Below, one piece after another: positions 29,071 through 37,755 of a stretch of DNA of 64,000 nt. Source of the DNA: JAWKRB01 sp041389885 (GTDB lineage Bacteria; Myxococcota_A; Polyangia; Polyangiales; Ga0077539); contig JAWKRB010000005.1 in assembly GCA_041389885.1 (NCBI GenBank), positions 1-64,000 of the forward strand. Reading direction: 5' to 3'. The translations under genes were made by a program, and so were the position numbers. How positions within the stretch are numbered: the stretch's first letter is position 1; every line of letters begins with the position of its first letter. A model generated the notes under the pieces. That model was not told the DNA's origin. It saw nothing but the letters and a program-made list of their open reading frames with translations, and made no database searches.

Positions 29071-31170
29071 TCAGTCCGGGTCGCAGGCGCCGGTGCAGGT
29101 CTGGGTGATCGTGCCGTCGCGAAAGAGCGCGCGGAGCTGGTTGTAGGCCGTCTCGGTCGAGACCGAGTCGGAGTGGGTTCCGTTGTCCATCGAGGGGATG
29201 GTGTTGGTGTCGGGGGGCGTGTAGCGCGCGAGGTGATCGGGGAGCGCGATCTGCGCGAGCGCCGCGGGGCCCTCCGCGGGAGACATCGTGGGGGTGAGCC
29301 CGAACACCACCTCCGTCGAGGGGTTGAGCTGCCGCGCGCCGAAGGCCCGCGAGAGGATGCGCGACGCGAAGTTGGGCACCTGGCAGTCGCCGATGGCCTC
29401 TTGCAGGATCAGCCGACGCCCCGAGGGCGCGTCGTCGAGGGGCTCGCGAAAGGCCAGCGTGGCGAGGTTCACCCCGTCGGTGTGGTCGAAGCGACCCTGC
29501 AGCAGCGCGATGAACTGCGCCTGCAGCAAGGGATCGGGGTAGCGCGCGTCGATGAAGGTCTTGATCGGCCCGTACACCGTGGAGCGCGGGAGGAGGTTCG
29601 ACCACGACCCGCCCGGCACCGCGACCACCGCGCGGCGGATGTGCCGCGACACGGAGAACAGGGATGAGCCCTGGATGCCCCCGAGGCTCACGCCGTAGTA
29701 GTTCACCCGCGTCGGGTCGATGAGCTCGGGGGTCGCGTAGCGCACGCGCATGTCGCGGCTCAGCGCCCCCACCGCGAGCTCGGTGAGCGCGAGGTTGTTC
29801 ACCACCGACTGCAGCAGCCGGTCGGTCACCAGGGTCACCCGGTTGATGTTCGGCACCACCTGCTGGATGAGCCGGTTGAGGTCGCCGCCGGAGAGGCCGA
29901 TCCAGTCGGTGGCGATGACCGCCGAGCCGAGCTCCTGCGCGAGGGGCTGGATGCGGTCGCGGCCGATGTTGCCGGTGAGGTAGTCCTCGCCGCGGCCGAA
30001 GACGCCGTGGCCGAAGACCGTGAGGGGCATCGGCGCCGTCGCCGTGCGCGCCACCGCGGGCACGATCATCGTGAAGGGGTACGAGGGCGGGTCGGGCTGC
30101 AGCGCGGCGGTGCCGTCGGCGTTGAAGACCAGCTGGTCGTCGGCGTCGAGGTAGTTCGGCGGGGTGAAGGTGCCGTAGACGATCCGCGCGACGTTCGGGT
30201 TGGGAGACTCCTCGACGCGCGCGATGGTGAAGGGGATGCCGTCGGCCATCGCCGCGCGACGGAACACCTCCTGGCGCATCGCGAGGATCGGCCCGAGCAC
30301 GTGCTGCCGACTCGCCGTCGTCCACTCCAGCGCGAACTGGATCTCGTTGCGAGAGAAGCCGTTGCGCGCCAGCATGGCGAAGGCCTCCTCGTAGCGCGGG
30401 CGGGCGGCCTCGAGCCTGGGGTCGGTCGCGGGGGTGTTGTCGCGCAGCGCGACGAAGCCCGGCGAGGTCGGGAGCGGGGCGCCGGTGGTCGTGCGCGCGG
30501 CGCTGCGGACCGCGAGCACGTAGCGGCTGCCGAAGCGCAGGGGCTCGAGGGGGCGCACGATCACCGCGGCGCGGGCGACGTCGCGGGCGTTGGCGTCCAT
30601 CTCGGAGAGGAAGGGCACGCGGCGGCCGGTGTCGAGCTCGAACAGACCGATGGGAGAAGCCGGGTCGACGGAGCGCTCGGGGTGGCGGATGTCGGCGAGG
30701 TCCTCGGCGCGGAGCGCGACGCCGAGGTTGAGCAGCACGGGGATCGACGTGGGCCAGCCGTCGGCCCGGTTGAAGGGCGCCACCTCGATCGCGCGCGTGC
30801 CCATCGGCGCGAGGAGCGCGTCCCGCGGGATCGCGAGGCGTCGGCGCGTGGGCGTCGAGGGGTCGGCCACGGTGAGCAGGTCGGAGGGGAAGGGCGGGAG
30901 GCAGTCCGCGCTGAAGGCGAGGGGGTTGCACGTGGTCGGCCCGGCGACGGGCTCGGGGATCCTCACCACGTCGGCGGGCGGCGCGTCGCTCGTGAGCTTC
31001 GCGTCGGTGACGACGGCGACGTCAGCGACGTCGGCGCTCGCGTCGAGCTGCGCGTCGACGAGCGAGGGCGCGTCCTGCGCGGACGCGTCGGTGGCGACGG
31101 GGGTCGCGGCCGTTCCGCAGGCGGTGAGGCAGAGCGCGGCGGCGAAGGAGAAGGCGCGGGTGCGAATCAC
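29071..31170 (-). CDS. large alpha/beta-hydrolase (lipase-like) lipoprotein
   Basis: GTG 31170 gives 699 aa: lipoprotein signal (TRAFSFAAALCLTACGTA), a short Asp/Ala/Val linker, then TTCNPLAFSADCLPPFPSD, the usual start of a myxobacterial secreted-lipase-like family. The core has PMPLTVFGHGVFGRGEDYL (HG oxyanion motif, about residue 375) and the nucleophile elbow YYGVSLGGIQGSS (about 490). The overall length resembles proteins with the virulence-factor lipase N-terminal domain. The substrate is not known. A minus-strand TACACT lies 8 nt before the GTG. The frame extends farther upstream but that part is noise. Confidence 0.8.
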   Translation of the reverse strand: MIRTRAFSFAAALCLTACGTAATPVATDASAQDAPSLVDAQLDASADVADVAVVTDAKLTSDAPPADVVRIPEPVAGPTTCNPLAFSADCLPPFPSDLLTVADPSTPTRRRLAIPRDALLAPMGTRAIEVAPFNRADGWPTSIPVLLNLGVALRAEDLADIRHPERSVDPASPIGLFELDTGRRVPFLSEMDANARDVARAAVIVRPLEPLRFGSRYVLAVRSAARTTTGAPLPTSPGFVALRDNTPATDPRLEAARPRYEEAFAMLARNGFSRNEIQFALEWTTASRQHVLGPILAMRQEVFRRAAMADGIPFTIARVEESPNPNVARIVYGTFTPPNYLDADDQLVFNADGTAALQPDPPSYPFTMIVPAVARTATAPMPLTVFGHGVFGRGEDYLTGNIGRDRIQPLAQELGSAVIATDWIGLSGGDLNRLIQQVVPNINRVTLVTDRLLQSVVNNLALTELAVGALSRDMRVRYATPELIDPTRVNYYGVSLGGIQGSSLFSVSRHIRRAVVAVPGGSWSNLLPRSTVYGPIKTFIDARYPDPLLQAQFIALLQGRFDHTDGVNLATLAFREPLDDAPSGRRLILQEAIGDCQVPNFASRILSRAFGARQLNPSTEVVFGLTPTMSPAEGPAALAQIALPDHLARYTPPDTNTIPSMDNGTHSDSVSTETAYNQLRALFRDGTITQTCTGACDPD

Positions 31171-31230
31171 AGCCGCGGAGTGTAGGGGATATTCGTCGCG
31201 AGATGCGGGGGGCGGGGGCGTCCTCGGAGC

Positions 31231-31773
31231 GTGATCACGCGCTGGAGGCTTGAGGAAGATCCCGCGTGGGGTGCGGGGATCTACACGGGCGCTCCGCGCT
31301 CGCCGCGAGTGGTGGTGCTTCGAGAGCTCCCGAGGGCGCGCGACACGCTGCTGCTGCGCTTGATGGGACGAGACCTCGTGCTTCATGACGCGCTGGAAGA
31401 CCTCCGCGGGTTGCCCGAGGACGCGTGGGAGCACACGTTCGTGCCGCGCCTCTTGTTGCTTCTCCGCGATGATCTGGCCAGGATGACCGGGACCGATCCC
31501 GCCGACGAGGAACTCATGATGCGATACAAGGAGATCGAGCAGTGGGCCGACGCATACCTCGACCGGGTGCGCGCGGAGGGTGAGGCCCGCGGTGAGGCCC
31601 GCGGTGAGGCCCTGGGCCAATCCAAGGCGCTCCGCGAGTCGGTGCTCGCGCTCTGCGAGGTGCTCGCGATCCCGCTGGACGACCGCCGCCGCGCGCAGAT
31701 CGCCGCCGCGGATCGCGCGACCCTGCAGTCGATGTTTGAAACGCTTCGGCACGCGCGCGCCCTCCCAAGCTGA
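31231..31773 (+). CDS. truncated Rpn/DUF4351-like protein
   Basis: GTG 31231 gives 180 aa. The text ARDTLLLRLMGRDLVLHDA then LPEDAWEHTFVPRLLLLLRD and DEELMMRYKEIEQWADAYLDR matches the C-terminal helical part of Rpn-like nuclease-family proteins. The tail GEARGEARGEALGQ is the GxxE repeat seen also at 27190. The expected N-terminal nuclease core with D...ExQ/K residues is missing, and only 60 nt separate this gene from the divergent lipase start. It therefore looks like a 5'-truncated family member, possibly a remnant. It is not frameshifted, so expression is possible. Confidence 0.6.
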   Translation: MITRWRLEEDPAWGAGIYTGAPRSPRVVVLRELPRARDTLLLRLMGRDLVLHDALEDLRGLPEDAWEHTFVPRLLLLLRDDLARMTGTDPADEELMMRYKEIEQWADAYLDRVRAEGEARGEARGEALGQSKALRESVLALCEVLAIPLDDRRRAQIAAADRATLQSMFETLRHARALPS

Positions 31774-31856
31774 GCGTCCTTCGACCGCTGCCGTGTTGTG
31801 TGCGGCGACGGAAGTGACGTGGCGGAGAGGCGGCGCGGGGTGAGATCCTCGCGGGG

Positions 31857-32642
31857 ATGACTCGTCGCGCCGCGGTGCTGTCCCTCTCGATCCTCGCGTG
31901 CCCGACGCTCTCTCGCGCGCAGGAGGCGCCGCGGGTCGCCGAGGCCGCCATGCTCGGCCACGGGGGCTGGAACCTCGGGTGGGTCGGCGTGGGCGCGGGG
32001 CTCGCGCTGGGCGGCGTCGCGATTCAGCCGAGAACCGACGCGCACGTCGCGCCCCTCGACGGCGGCGGTCACCGCCCGTGGAACGCCGACGTGGGGACCG
32101 TCACGGACGTGATCCTGTGGGGAGGGCTCGGCGCGTCCTTCGCGGCGGGCTTCGCGGTGGAGCGCTTCGGCAACGGCGCGCGGGGGTGGGAGGTGATTCG
32201 CGCGCCCGCCGTGCTCTCCGAGGCCGCGCTGATGTCCCTCGGCTTCGTCTCGATGACCAAGAGTCTCGGCTCGGTGTGCCGCCCGCGCGCATGGAGCGAC
32301 GCCCGCGGCGCCTGCGAGAGCGACGAGGTCGACGACCGCAGGGCCTTTCCCTCGGGGCACACGGCGCCCCTCGCGGCGATGGCCGGGGCGTCGATGGGGC
32401 TGTGGCTCTTTCCGTCGCGCCCGCAGCACGCCTTCGCGCCGCTCTTCGCGGCGACGGTGGCCCTCGCGGGGAGCAACATGGCGCTGCGCGTGGTCGCGGG
32501 CGCGCACTCGTGGGTCGACACCACCGTGGGCTTCACGGGCGGCTTCGCGCTCGGCCTCGCCACCGCCGCGCTGCACACACGCCGGGTGCACCTGGGCCCC
32601 GCGGTGGCGGGCACGGGGCTCTCGCTCTCAGGGACCTGGTAG
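31857..32642 (+). CDS. PAP2 superfamily phosphatase
   Basis: ATG 31857 gives 261 aa with a signal peptide (RAAVLSLSILACPTLSRAQ) and four to five membrane segments. All three PAP2 motifs are intact: KSLGSVCRP (K-x6-R-P), FPSGHTAP (PSGH) and RVVAGAHSWVD (R-x5-H-x3-D). The enzyme should dephosphorylate a lipid phosphate such as phosphatidate or undecaprenyl diphosphate in the envelope. The predicted cleavable signal before the first span is a little unusual. It is convergent with the aldo/keto reductase gene (3 nt between stops). Confidence 0.88.
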   Translation: MTRRAAVLSLSILACPTLSRAQEAPRVAEAAMLGHGGWNLGWVGVGAGLALGGVAIQPRTDAHVAPLDGGGHRPWNADVGTVTDVILWGGLGASFAAGFAVERFGNGARGWEVIRAPAVLSEAALMSLGFVSMTKSLGSVCRPRAWSDARGACESDEVDDRRAFPSGHTAPLAAMAGASMGLWLFPSRPQHAFAPLFAATVALAGSNMALRVVAGAHSWVDTTVGFTGGFALGLATAALHTRRVHLGPAVAGTGLSLSGTW

Positions 32643-32645
32643 GCG

Positions 32646-33638
32646 CTACCGCGCGCCCGGCCCCGGGACCTTGCCCTCTTCGTTGCGGTCGGTCGCCGGC
32701 GGAGGCTCGGGCCAGAGCGCGCTCACCGCGGCGTGCAGGTCGTCGGGGAGCGCGCGCTCGGCCGCCGCGAGGGCGGGCTCGAGCTGCCCCACGTGCGTCG
32801 CGCCGAGGATGGGCGCGGTCACCGCGGGGTGCCGCATGACCCACGCCACCGCGAGCGCCGCGGGGTGCCAGCCGGCCTCGCGGGCGAGGTCGCGAAAGCG
32901 CCCGGCGAGGGCGAAGTGGTCCTCGCTGCCGTAGCGGGTCTGGTACATCGCCCAGCTCGCGATGCGGCCCTCGGCGGGGCGGTCACACGCGCTGTACTTT
33001 CCGCTGAGCAGCCCACCGCCCAGGGGGCTGTACGGAAACACCGCGACGCCCTCGCTCCGCGCGAAGGGCAAGATCTCCACCTCGGCCTGACGCTTCACCA
33101 GGTTGTACATGGGCTGCGTTGCGGTCAGCGGCGCCCACCCGTAAGACCTCTGAATTCCAAGGGATTTCATGGTCTGCCAGGCCGCGAAGTTGCTCACCGC
33201 GGGGTAGAGCACCTTGCCCTCGCGCACCAGGAGCTCGACGCCGCGGAGGCTCTCTTCGAGGTCGGCCTCGTCGTCGAAGCGGTGGAGGTAGAAGAGGTCG
33301 ACGCGGTCGGTGCCCAGCCGCCGCAGGCTCGCCTCGCAGGCGCGCACGAGGTGGTAGCGCGAGGTGCCCCGCGCGTTGCGGTCAGAGCCGACGGGGAAGT
33401 ACGCCTTCGTCGCGAGCACCACCTCGTCGCGGCAGCCGCGCACGAGCTCCCCCAGCAGCGTCTCGCTCGCGCCGTTGTTGTACACGTCGGCGGTGTCGAA
33501 ATGGTTGATCCCCGCCGCGCGGGCGCGGTCGAAGAGGGCCCGCGAGGTCGCGGCGTCGGCCTGTCCGCCGAAGGTCATCGTGCCCAGCGCGAGTCGAGAG
33601 ACCCGCACGCCCGTTCGTCCCAGCAGCGCGTACTCCAT
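32646..33638 (-). CDS. aldo/keto reductase
   Basis: ATG 33638 gives 330 aa with a complete AKR (beta/alpha)8 pattern. The catalytic tetrad is visible as Asp/Tyr in HFDTADVYNNGASE, Lys in VLATKAYF, and His in LFYLHRFDD. The C-terminal cofactor segment (HPAVTAPILGATHVGQLEP) is typical of NADP-dependent members. The start LLGRTGVRVSRLALGTMTFG is characteristic of the Tas/YajO-like subgroup. The substrate is unknown. A minus-strand TACGCA hexamer is 9 nt before the ATG. Confidence 0.9.
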   Translation of the reverse strand: MEYALLGRTGVRVSRLALGTMTFGGQADAATSRALFDRARAAGINHFDTADVYNNGASETLLGELVRGCRDEVVLATKAYFPVGSDRNARGTSRYHLVRACEASLRRLGTDRVDLFYLHRFDDEADLEESLRGVELLVREGKVLYPAVSNFAAWQTMKSLGIQRSYGWAPLTATQPMYNLVKRQAEVEILPFARSEGVAVFPYSPLGGGLLSGKYSACDRPAEGRIASWAMYQTRYGSEDHFALAGRFRDLAREAGWHPAALAVAWVMRHPAVTAPILGATHVGQLEPALAAAERALPDDLHAAVSALWPEPPPATDRNEEGKVPGPGAR

Positions 33639-33668
33639 GGTGTGCGCTGCGTAGCACGCTCGCTCGGG

Positions 33669-33801
33669 TTACAGCACCGCGCTCGGGCCCCTCGCGCGGA
33701 GCTCGCGGGCGCTGGTGCGCACCCTCGCGTCGGTGCAGCGCCGTGACCTCGACGAGCCTCGCGCCGGGGCCGAAGCCCGTGGTCTCGGTGTCGATCCACA
33801 C
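33669..33801 (-). pseudogene. remnant of a DnaQ-like 3'-5' exonuclease domain
   Basis: The minus strand at 33801 begins MWIDTETTGFGPGARLVEVTAL, the Exo I motif (DTETTG) of DEDD exonucleases. After about 22 codons the reading must change frame to VRTSARELRARGPSAVL and a stop at 33669. The remaining Exo II and III motifs are absent, so only the first strand-helix unit survives. The fragment lies next to a hairpin-rich intergenic region. It is probably a decayed gene. Confidence 0.5.
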
Positions 33802-34155
33802 AACCTCGCGGAGGTCGTTGGGTGAGCGGTTGAGCCGAAGAGACCGGTTCCCCCCCGGATCTCTCGACCAACCGCTCCCCCCCCAATGTGTACCAGCGCC
33901 TCCCCGCCCGCGAAGGGGAGAGCATGATCCAGGCCATGCCCTCCGGGGCGCTCAGGTCGCGGTGACTCCCTTGAAAACCAGGGATCATCGTGGGGGTGAC
34001 GTCGCGCGGGTGTCGTCACGGTCGAGCAGTTGTTTGAACGATCGAACGGCGCGTCGGCGGGCCGACCCTCGCGCCCGCCTCGACGGGATGGAGGGCCCTC
34101 CTCGCGGTAGCGGGCGCGACGGCGTCGGGCGTCGAGCGAGCGGGCGACAGGAGCG
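33802..34155. other. 354-nt intergenic region, no gene seen
   Basis: It contains a long imperfect inverted repeat (33824-33877) and C-runs. No frame shows a conserved domain. The less extreme base composition around 33960-34050 (for example GAACGATCGAAC) hints at degraded or regulatory DNA. Confidence 0.45.
33824..33877. repeat. imperfect long inverted repeat
   Basis: The left arm GAGCGGTTGAGCCGAAGAG.. (33824-33847) pairs with the right arm ..CTCTCGACCAACCGCTC (33855-33877). There is a perfect outer stem of 9 bp, an inner AGAGA/TCTCT stretch and CCGG at the tip. It could be a transcript hairpin or the relic of a small mobile element end. A C-run follows. Confidence 0.5.
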
Positions 34156-35043
34156 TCAGGCGGGCGGGGCCACGTGGGCGTCGCGGGACCAGGGCCACGC
34201 AAGCTGTGCGCCGAGGCCCTTCGGGTGGGTCGCGCCCTCGGCGAGTCCGTAGCGCGCGGGGCGACCTGGGGGGAGCTTGCGGGTGCCGAAGAGGACGTCC
34301 CAGACCATGAGGGTAGAGCCGTAGTTCGTGCGCGCGGCGCCGTCGGCGTCGTGGTGCCAGCGGTGCAGGTCGGGGGTGGAGAAGAGCCAGTTCCACCCGT
34401 CGAGGCGGAGCCTCGCGTTGGCGTGCTGCATCGCCGCGACGGCGTTGCGCAGGGCCGCGAGGAGCACCGCCGCGCGCAGATCGAGGCCCAGCGCGAGGGG
34501 CACGAGGGCGTCGCTCGCGAGGTTCCACACGAGGTTCACGGGGTGCATCCGCGCGCCGTTGATCGCGTACACCTGCGGCGGGCAGTGGTGCTCGGCGTGA
34601 AAGCGCCAGAGCCCCGCGCGCTCGTGAGAGAGCCGGTGCAGCCCGTATTTCAGCAGCTCCGAGAGCGTGAGCGAGACGACGACCTGCGCGGCGAGGGGCG
34701 CGCTGTGAACACCCCAGGAGGGGCGTCCCCAGGCGATGAGCGTGGGCGCGACCGCGCTCTCGAGGGCCATGAACGAGAGCTGCCACACCCCCTGCACGCC
34801 GCCCGTCACCGCGAGCCACACGGCGTCTTCAGGGTCGACGCGCACCGCGGGGTCTTCGGGAAAGAGGCGCTCCGTCGCGACGGTGAGCCCGAGCGCGAGG
34901 AGAAACGAGAAGGTCGCGATGAACCCCGGCGCGACGCGCCAGGCGTGCAGCGCGTTCGAGAACGCGACGGTGCCGACGAGCACCGCGGGGTAGGGCAGCG
35001 CGGCGGTCCAGGGGAGATGCGGGGGAGGGGAGGGAGCGCTCAT
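34156..35043 (-). CDS. fatty acid hydroxylase/sterol desaturase family membrane enzyme
   Basis: ATG 35043 gives 295 aa with four to five membrane spans and the histidine clusters of the family: KYGLHRLSH (HxxxH), FHAEHH (HxxHH) and LHRWHH (HxxHH), which bind the di-iron centre. The enzyme should oxidise an unactivated C-H bond of a lipid, sterol or carotenoid. It lies near a Rieske oxygenase and a carotenoid oxygenase, but no operon joins them. The start is supported by a Pro-rich cytosolic leader before the first span. The substrate is not known. Confidence 0.85.
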   Translation of the reverse strand: MSAPSPPPHLPWTAALPYPAVLVGTVAFSNALHAWRVAPGFIATFSFLLALGLTVATERLFPEDPAVRVDPEDAVWLAVTGGVQGVWQLSFMALESAVAPTLIAWGRPSWGVHSAPLAAQVVVSLTLSELLKYGLHRLSHERAGLWRFHAEHHCPPQVYAINGARMHPVNLVWNLASDALVPLALGLDLRAAVLLAALRNAVAAMQHANARLRLDGWNWLFSTPDLHRWHHDADGAARTNYGSTLMVWDVLFGTRKLPPGRPARYGLAEGATHPKGLGAQLAWPWSRDAHVAPPA

Positions 35044-35088
35044 GCTCGTGGAGACGGAGCATGGCCCAAATGGACGCGGCGCGCGCGG

Positions 35089-36639
35089 CTACCAGCTCCC
35101 GCTGGTGCCGCTCGATCCGCCCGACGACCCGCCGCTGCCGTCGCGGTCGATCCAGGCGTGAACGACGTGGTTTGCGATGGACTCCGACGAGGTCGACACG
35201 CCGCCGCTCCGCGGGAGCTGCCCGAGGATCGCCCGGCGCGCGTCTCGCAACGCGCGAAGAGACGCCGCGAAGGGGACCATCTCCTTGTCTCGCAGGGACA
35301 TCGCTTTATCGAGACAGGCCTTGTGCCGCTCGACCCACGCCGGCGGCGTGCCGGGGCGCGACGCGGCGATCGTCTCGGAGGACTGGTAGTCGAGCTCTCC
35401 GCGCAGCTCGTCGATGTCTGTCGCGGCCGACGTGAGCGCCTCGTGGCGAAACCTCGGCTCGCTCGCGTCGCGGGCGGCGTCGTGCACGCGGACCCTGAGC
35501 GCGTCGAGGGCGTCGCACACGGGCAGCAGCGCGTCGTCGGCGAGGCCCTCGCCGCGGGTGATCGACTCGGGGACCTCCCGCTCGAGCCTCTCGGCCTCGG
35601 CCTCGGCCCGCGCCCTCGCGACCCGCGCCTCGTCGAACGACTCTCGCGGCCACGCGCGCGCCCCGAGCTTGATGTAGTCGGTCTTGTCGGCGAGCTCTTC
35701 GCGGAGCGCCTCGAGCGCGCTGGGGAGCGCCTCGCGCAGCGCTTGAAACCGAGATCCGGCCTGGGCCTTCGCCTCCAGCGGGTCGAGGCGCACCCTCAGC
35801 GCGGCGATGGACGCGTCGACCGCCGCGAGGCGCACCCCGGGCGCGCCCCACCCGTCGCGCGCGGCTGCGACCTGCGCGGCGAGGCCGTCGAGCTCGGCGT
35901 CGTCCGCAGGGGCGGCCTCACCGGGCGCGTCGCGGTAGGCGCCGTCGCCGGACGTGGGTCGCGCGAAGCGCGCCCGGAGCTCGCGGTAGGTGCGCGAGAG
36001 CGCGTCGAACTCCCCCGCCCTGCGGCGCACCGCGCGCCTCGCCTCGCGCTGCTTGCGAACGCTCCCAGGAGACGGCGAGCCCGCCGAGGAACAAGAAGAC
36101 GCCGTAGTCTGAGAGCCAGGACCAGGCCGCGCCGGCGTAGCCTCCGAGCCGCTGCGAGAGGCTCGCGGGCGCAGCGCCCGCGCGGTGGAGCGCCTCGACG
36201 GCTCGAACGGTCGCCGCCTCGACGCCCTGCGCGCGCCGTAGGCGAAGACCTCGTCGAGCACCTGCCGGCGAAGGCCTCAGAGAACTGCGACCCCAGCGCG
36301 TCGCCCGGCCCTCGAGGTGGTTGGTGCGACGGTCGACGGCGACGTACAGCAGCACCGCGCGCCCGCTGAGCCCCTGCGCGCGCCAGCGCTCCTCGCGCGC
36401 TCGGCGACCGTCGCCGCGCCGGTGTCGCGCACGAGCGTCACCGCGAGGCGCACCTGCCCGCGGCTCCATGCCTCGTCGGCGAGGGAGGTGACGCGCGCGC
36501 GGCCCGCGTCGCTCAGGGCGCCGGCCTCGTCGTTCAGCCACGAGGGCGCCTGTTCTGCGGCGCTCTCCGGAGCGGGTTGCGCCAGGAGCGTCGGCGTGGC
36601 CAGGAGCGTCGCGAGCAGGCCCAGCGTGCAGAGGCGCAT
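35089..36639 (-). pseudogene. TPM-domain membrane protein with coiled-coil tail, multiply frameshifted
   Basis: ATG 36639 opens a good signal peptide (MRLCTLGLLATLLATPTLLAQ) and a TPM (YgcG/Psb32-like) domain: WLNDEAGALSDAGRARVTSL and QVRLAVTLVRDTGAATVAER. After that the sensible protein moves between frames at least four times: EERWRAQGLSGRAVLLYVAV, DALGSQFSEAFAGR, VLDEVFAYGAR, VEAATVRAVEALHRAG. It then passes a membrane span (YGVFLFLGGLAVSW) and a long helical tail that stays in one frame to the stop at 35089. TPM proteins are often envelope or metal-related. Dense indels within about 400 bp mean either assembly errors or a decayed gene. Confidence 0.65.
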
Positions 36640-36692
36640 GGAGAGAGTGTATCGTCGACGAGCGTTCAAATCGAGGAATTCTCCGCGCGTCC

Positions 36693-37649
36693 CTACCTCT
36701 CGGCGCGGGCGCTCGAGCCCGCGAGCTCGGCGAAGTATCGCTTTCGAAACAGCAGCGTGGGCGCGTCGGTGCGCACCGAGCGCTCGTCTCCCGCGGCGGG
36801 GACGACCGCGGGGAACGACGACTCCACGACCGCCTTGTCCTCGGCCGCGATCCGCTGGTTCGCGAGGTTGAACGCCCAGTCCCACACCGGCGACGTGAAG
36901 CGGTTGCGCGCCATCGCGAGGATCATGCGCGTGCGACGGTCATCGAGGGGCACGCAGGCGACCATCATCATCATCAGCCGATCGCCCGAGCCCAGGTGGA
37001 GGTTCATCTGGTTGGGCCAGCGGAGGTCCAGCGAGCCCTTCTGCGCGACGCCGTCGAGGGCGATCTCGGTGTGCATCCCCCAGGGCCGGGGTTCGTGGGT
37101 GATGTCCATGCGCGCGTCGGGGGTCTTCGCCATCGCGCGGCCGATGGTGCTGCGGTGCACGAAGGGCAGGTGCGGCCAGTCGAGCATGTTCTCCATCGCG
37201 CGGGTCCAGTGCGCGTTCCACACGACCGAGAGCCCCGAGACGCGCACGCCGGGCGCGTTCAGCGACTCGTGGACCTCGGGCTCGAGCGTCGGCGCCTCGC
37301 GCGGGTCGGTGAACACCCAGAGCTGCCCCGCCCTCTCGCGCGCCGGGAGCGCGACGCCCGAGAGCGGATCGAGCTTCGCGTCGGGGTTCCAGGGTACCCG
37401 GCAGACCTTGCCCGTGCCCTCGAACTGCCAGCCGTGAAAGGGACACTCCAGACAGCCGTTCTTCACCACGCCGAGGGAGAGCTTCACCCCGCGGTGCGGG
37501 CAGCGGTCGACCATCGCCGCGACCTGTCCCTCGCGGTCGCGAAAGAGGACCACGGGCGTCCCCGCGACCTCGACGCCCAGGGGCTTGTCGGAACCCAGCT
37601 CCTCCGCCAGCGCGACCGGCGTCCATACCCGCGCGAAGCCTTCGAACAT
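36693..37649 (-). CDS. Rieske non-heme iron oxygenase (PaO/CMO-like alpha subunit)
   Basis: ATG 37649 gives 318 aa. The Rieske 2Fe-2S ligands are CPH near residue 50 and CPFH near 69 (C-x-H...C-x2-H), within VDRCPHRGVKL and LECPFHGWQF. The mononuclear iron site is in ENMLDWPHLPFVH (D-x2-H-x4-H, about residue 160). The domain order and short length fit pheophorbide a oxygenase, choline monooxygenase and related single-component-type oxygenases. A separate reductase is needed and is not in the window. It is divergent from the carotenoid oxygenase gene, with 106 nt between the starts. Confidence 0.88.
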   Translation of the reverse strand: MFEGFARVWTPVALAEELGSDKPLGVEVAGTPVVLFRDREGQVAAMVDRCPHRGVKLSLGVVKNGCLECPFHGWQFEGTGKVCRVPWNPDAKLDPLSGVALPARERAGQLWVFTDPREAPTLEPEVHESLNAPGVRVSGLSVVWNAHWTRAMENMLDWPHLPFVHRSTIGRAMAKTPDARMDITHEPRPWGMHTEIALDGVAQKGSLDLRWPNQMNLHLGSGDRLMMMMVACVPLDDRRTRMILAMARNRFTSPVWDWAFNLANQRIAAEDKAVVESSFPAVVPAAGDERSVRTDAPTLLFRKRYFAELAGSSARAER

Positions 37650-37755
37650 CACCGACCTCTTCTACCGCTTCGATGCTCGCGGTCGCGGACCGCGTCGCGC
37701 GCGGAGGGGAAAACGTCCCTTGACCGCCCCGCCCGCGACCGTGCGTCATGCGGGG

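Noticed and set aside
33382..33801. 139-codon frame starting with an exonuclease motif
   Set aside because: After about 22 codons it becomes a shadow of the aldo/keto reductase gene, so only a remnant is called.
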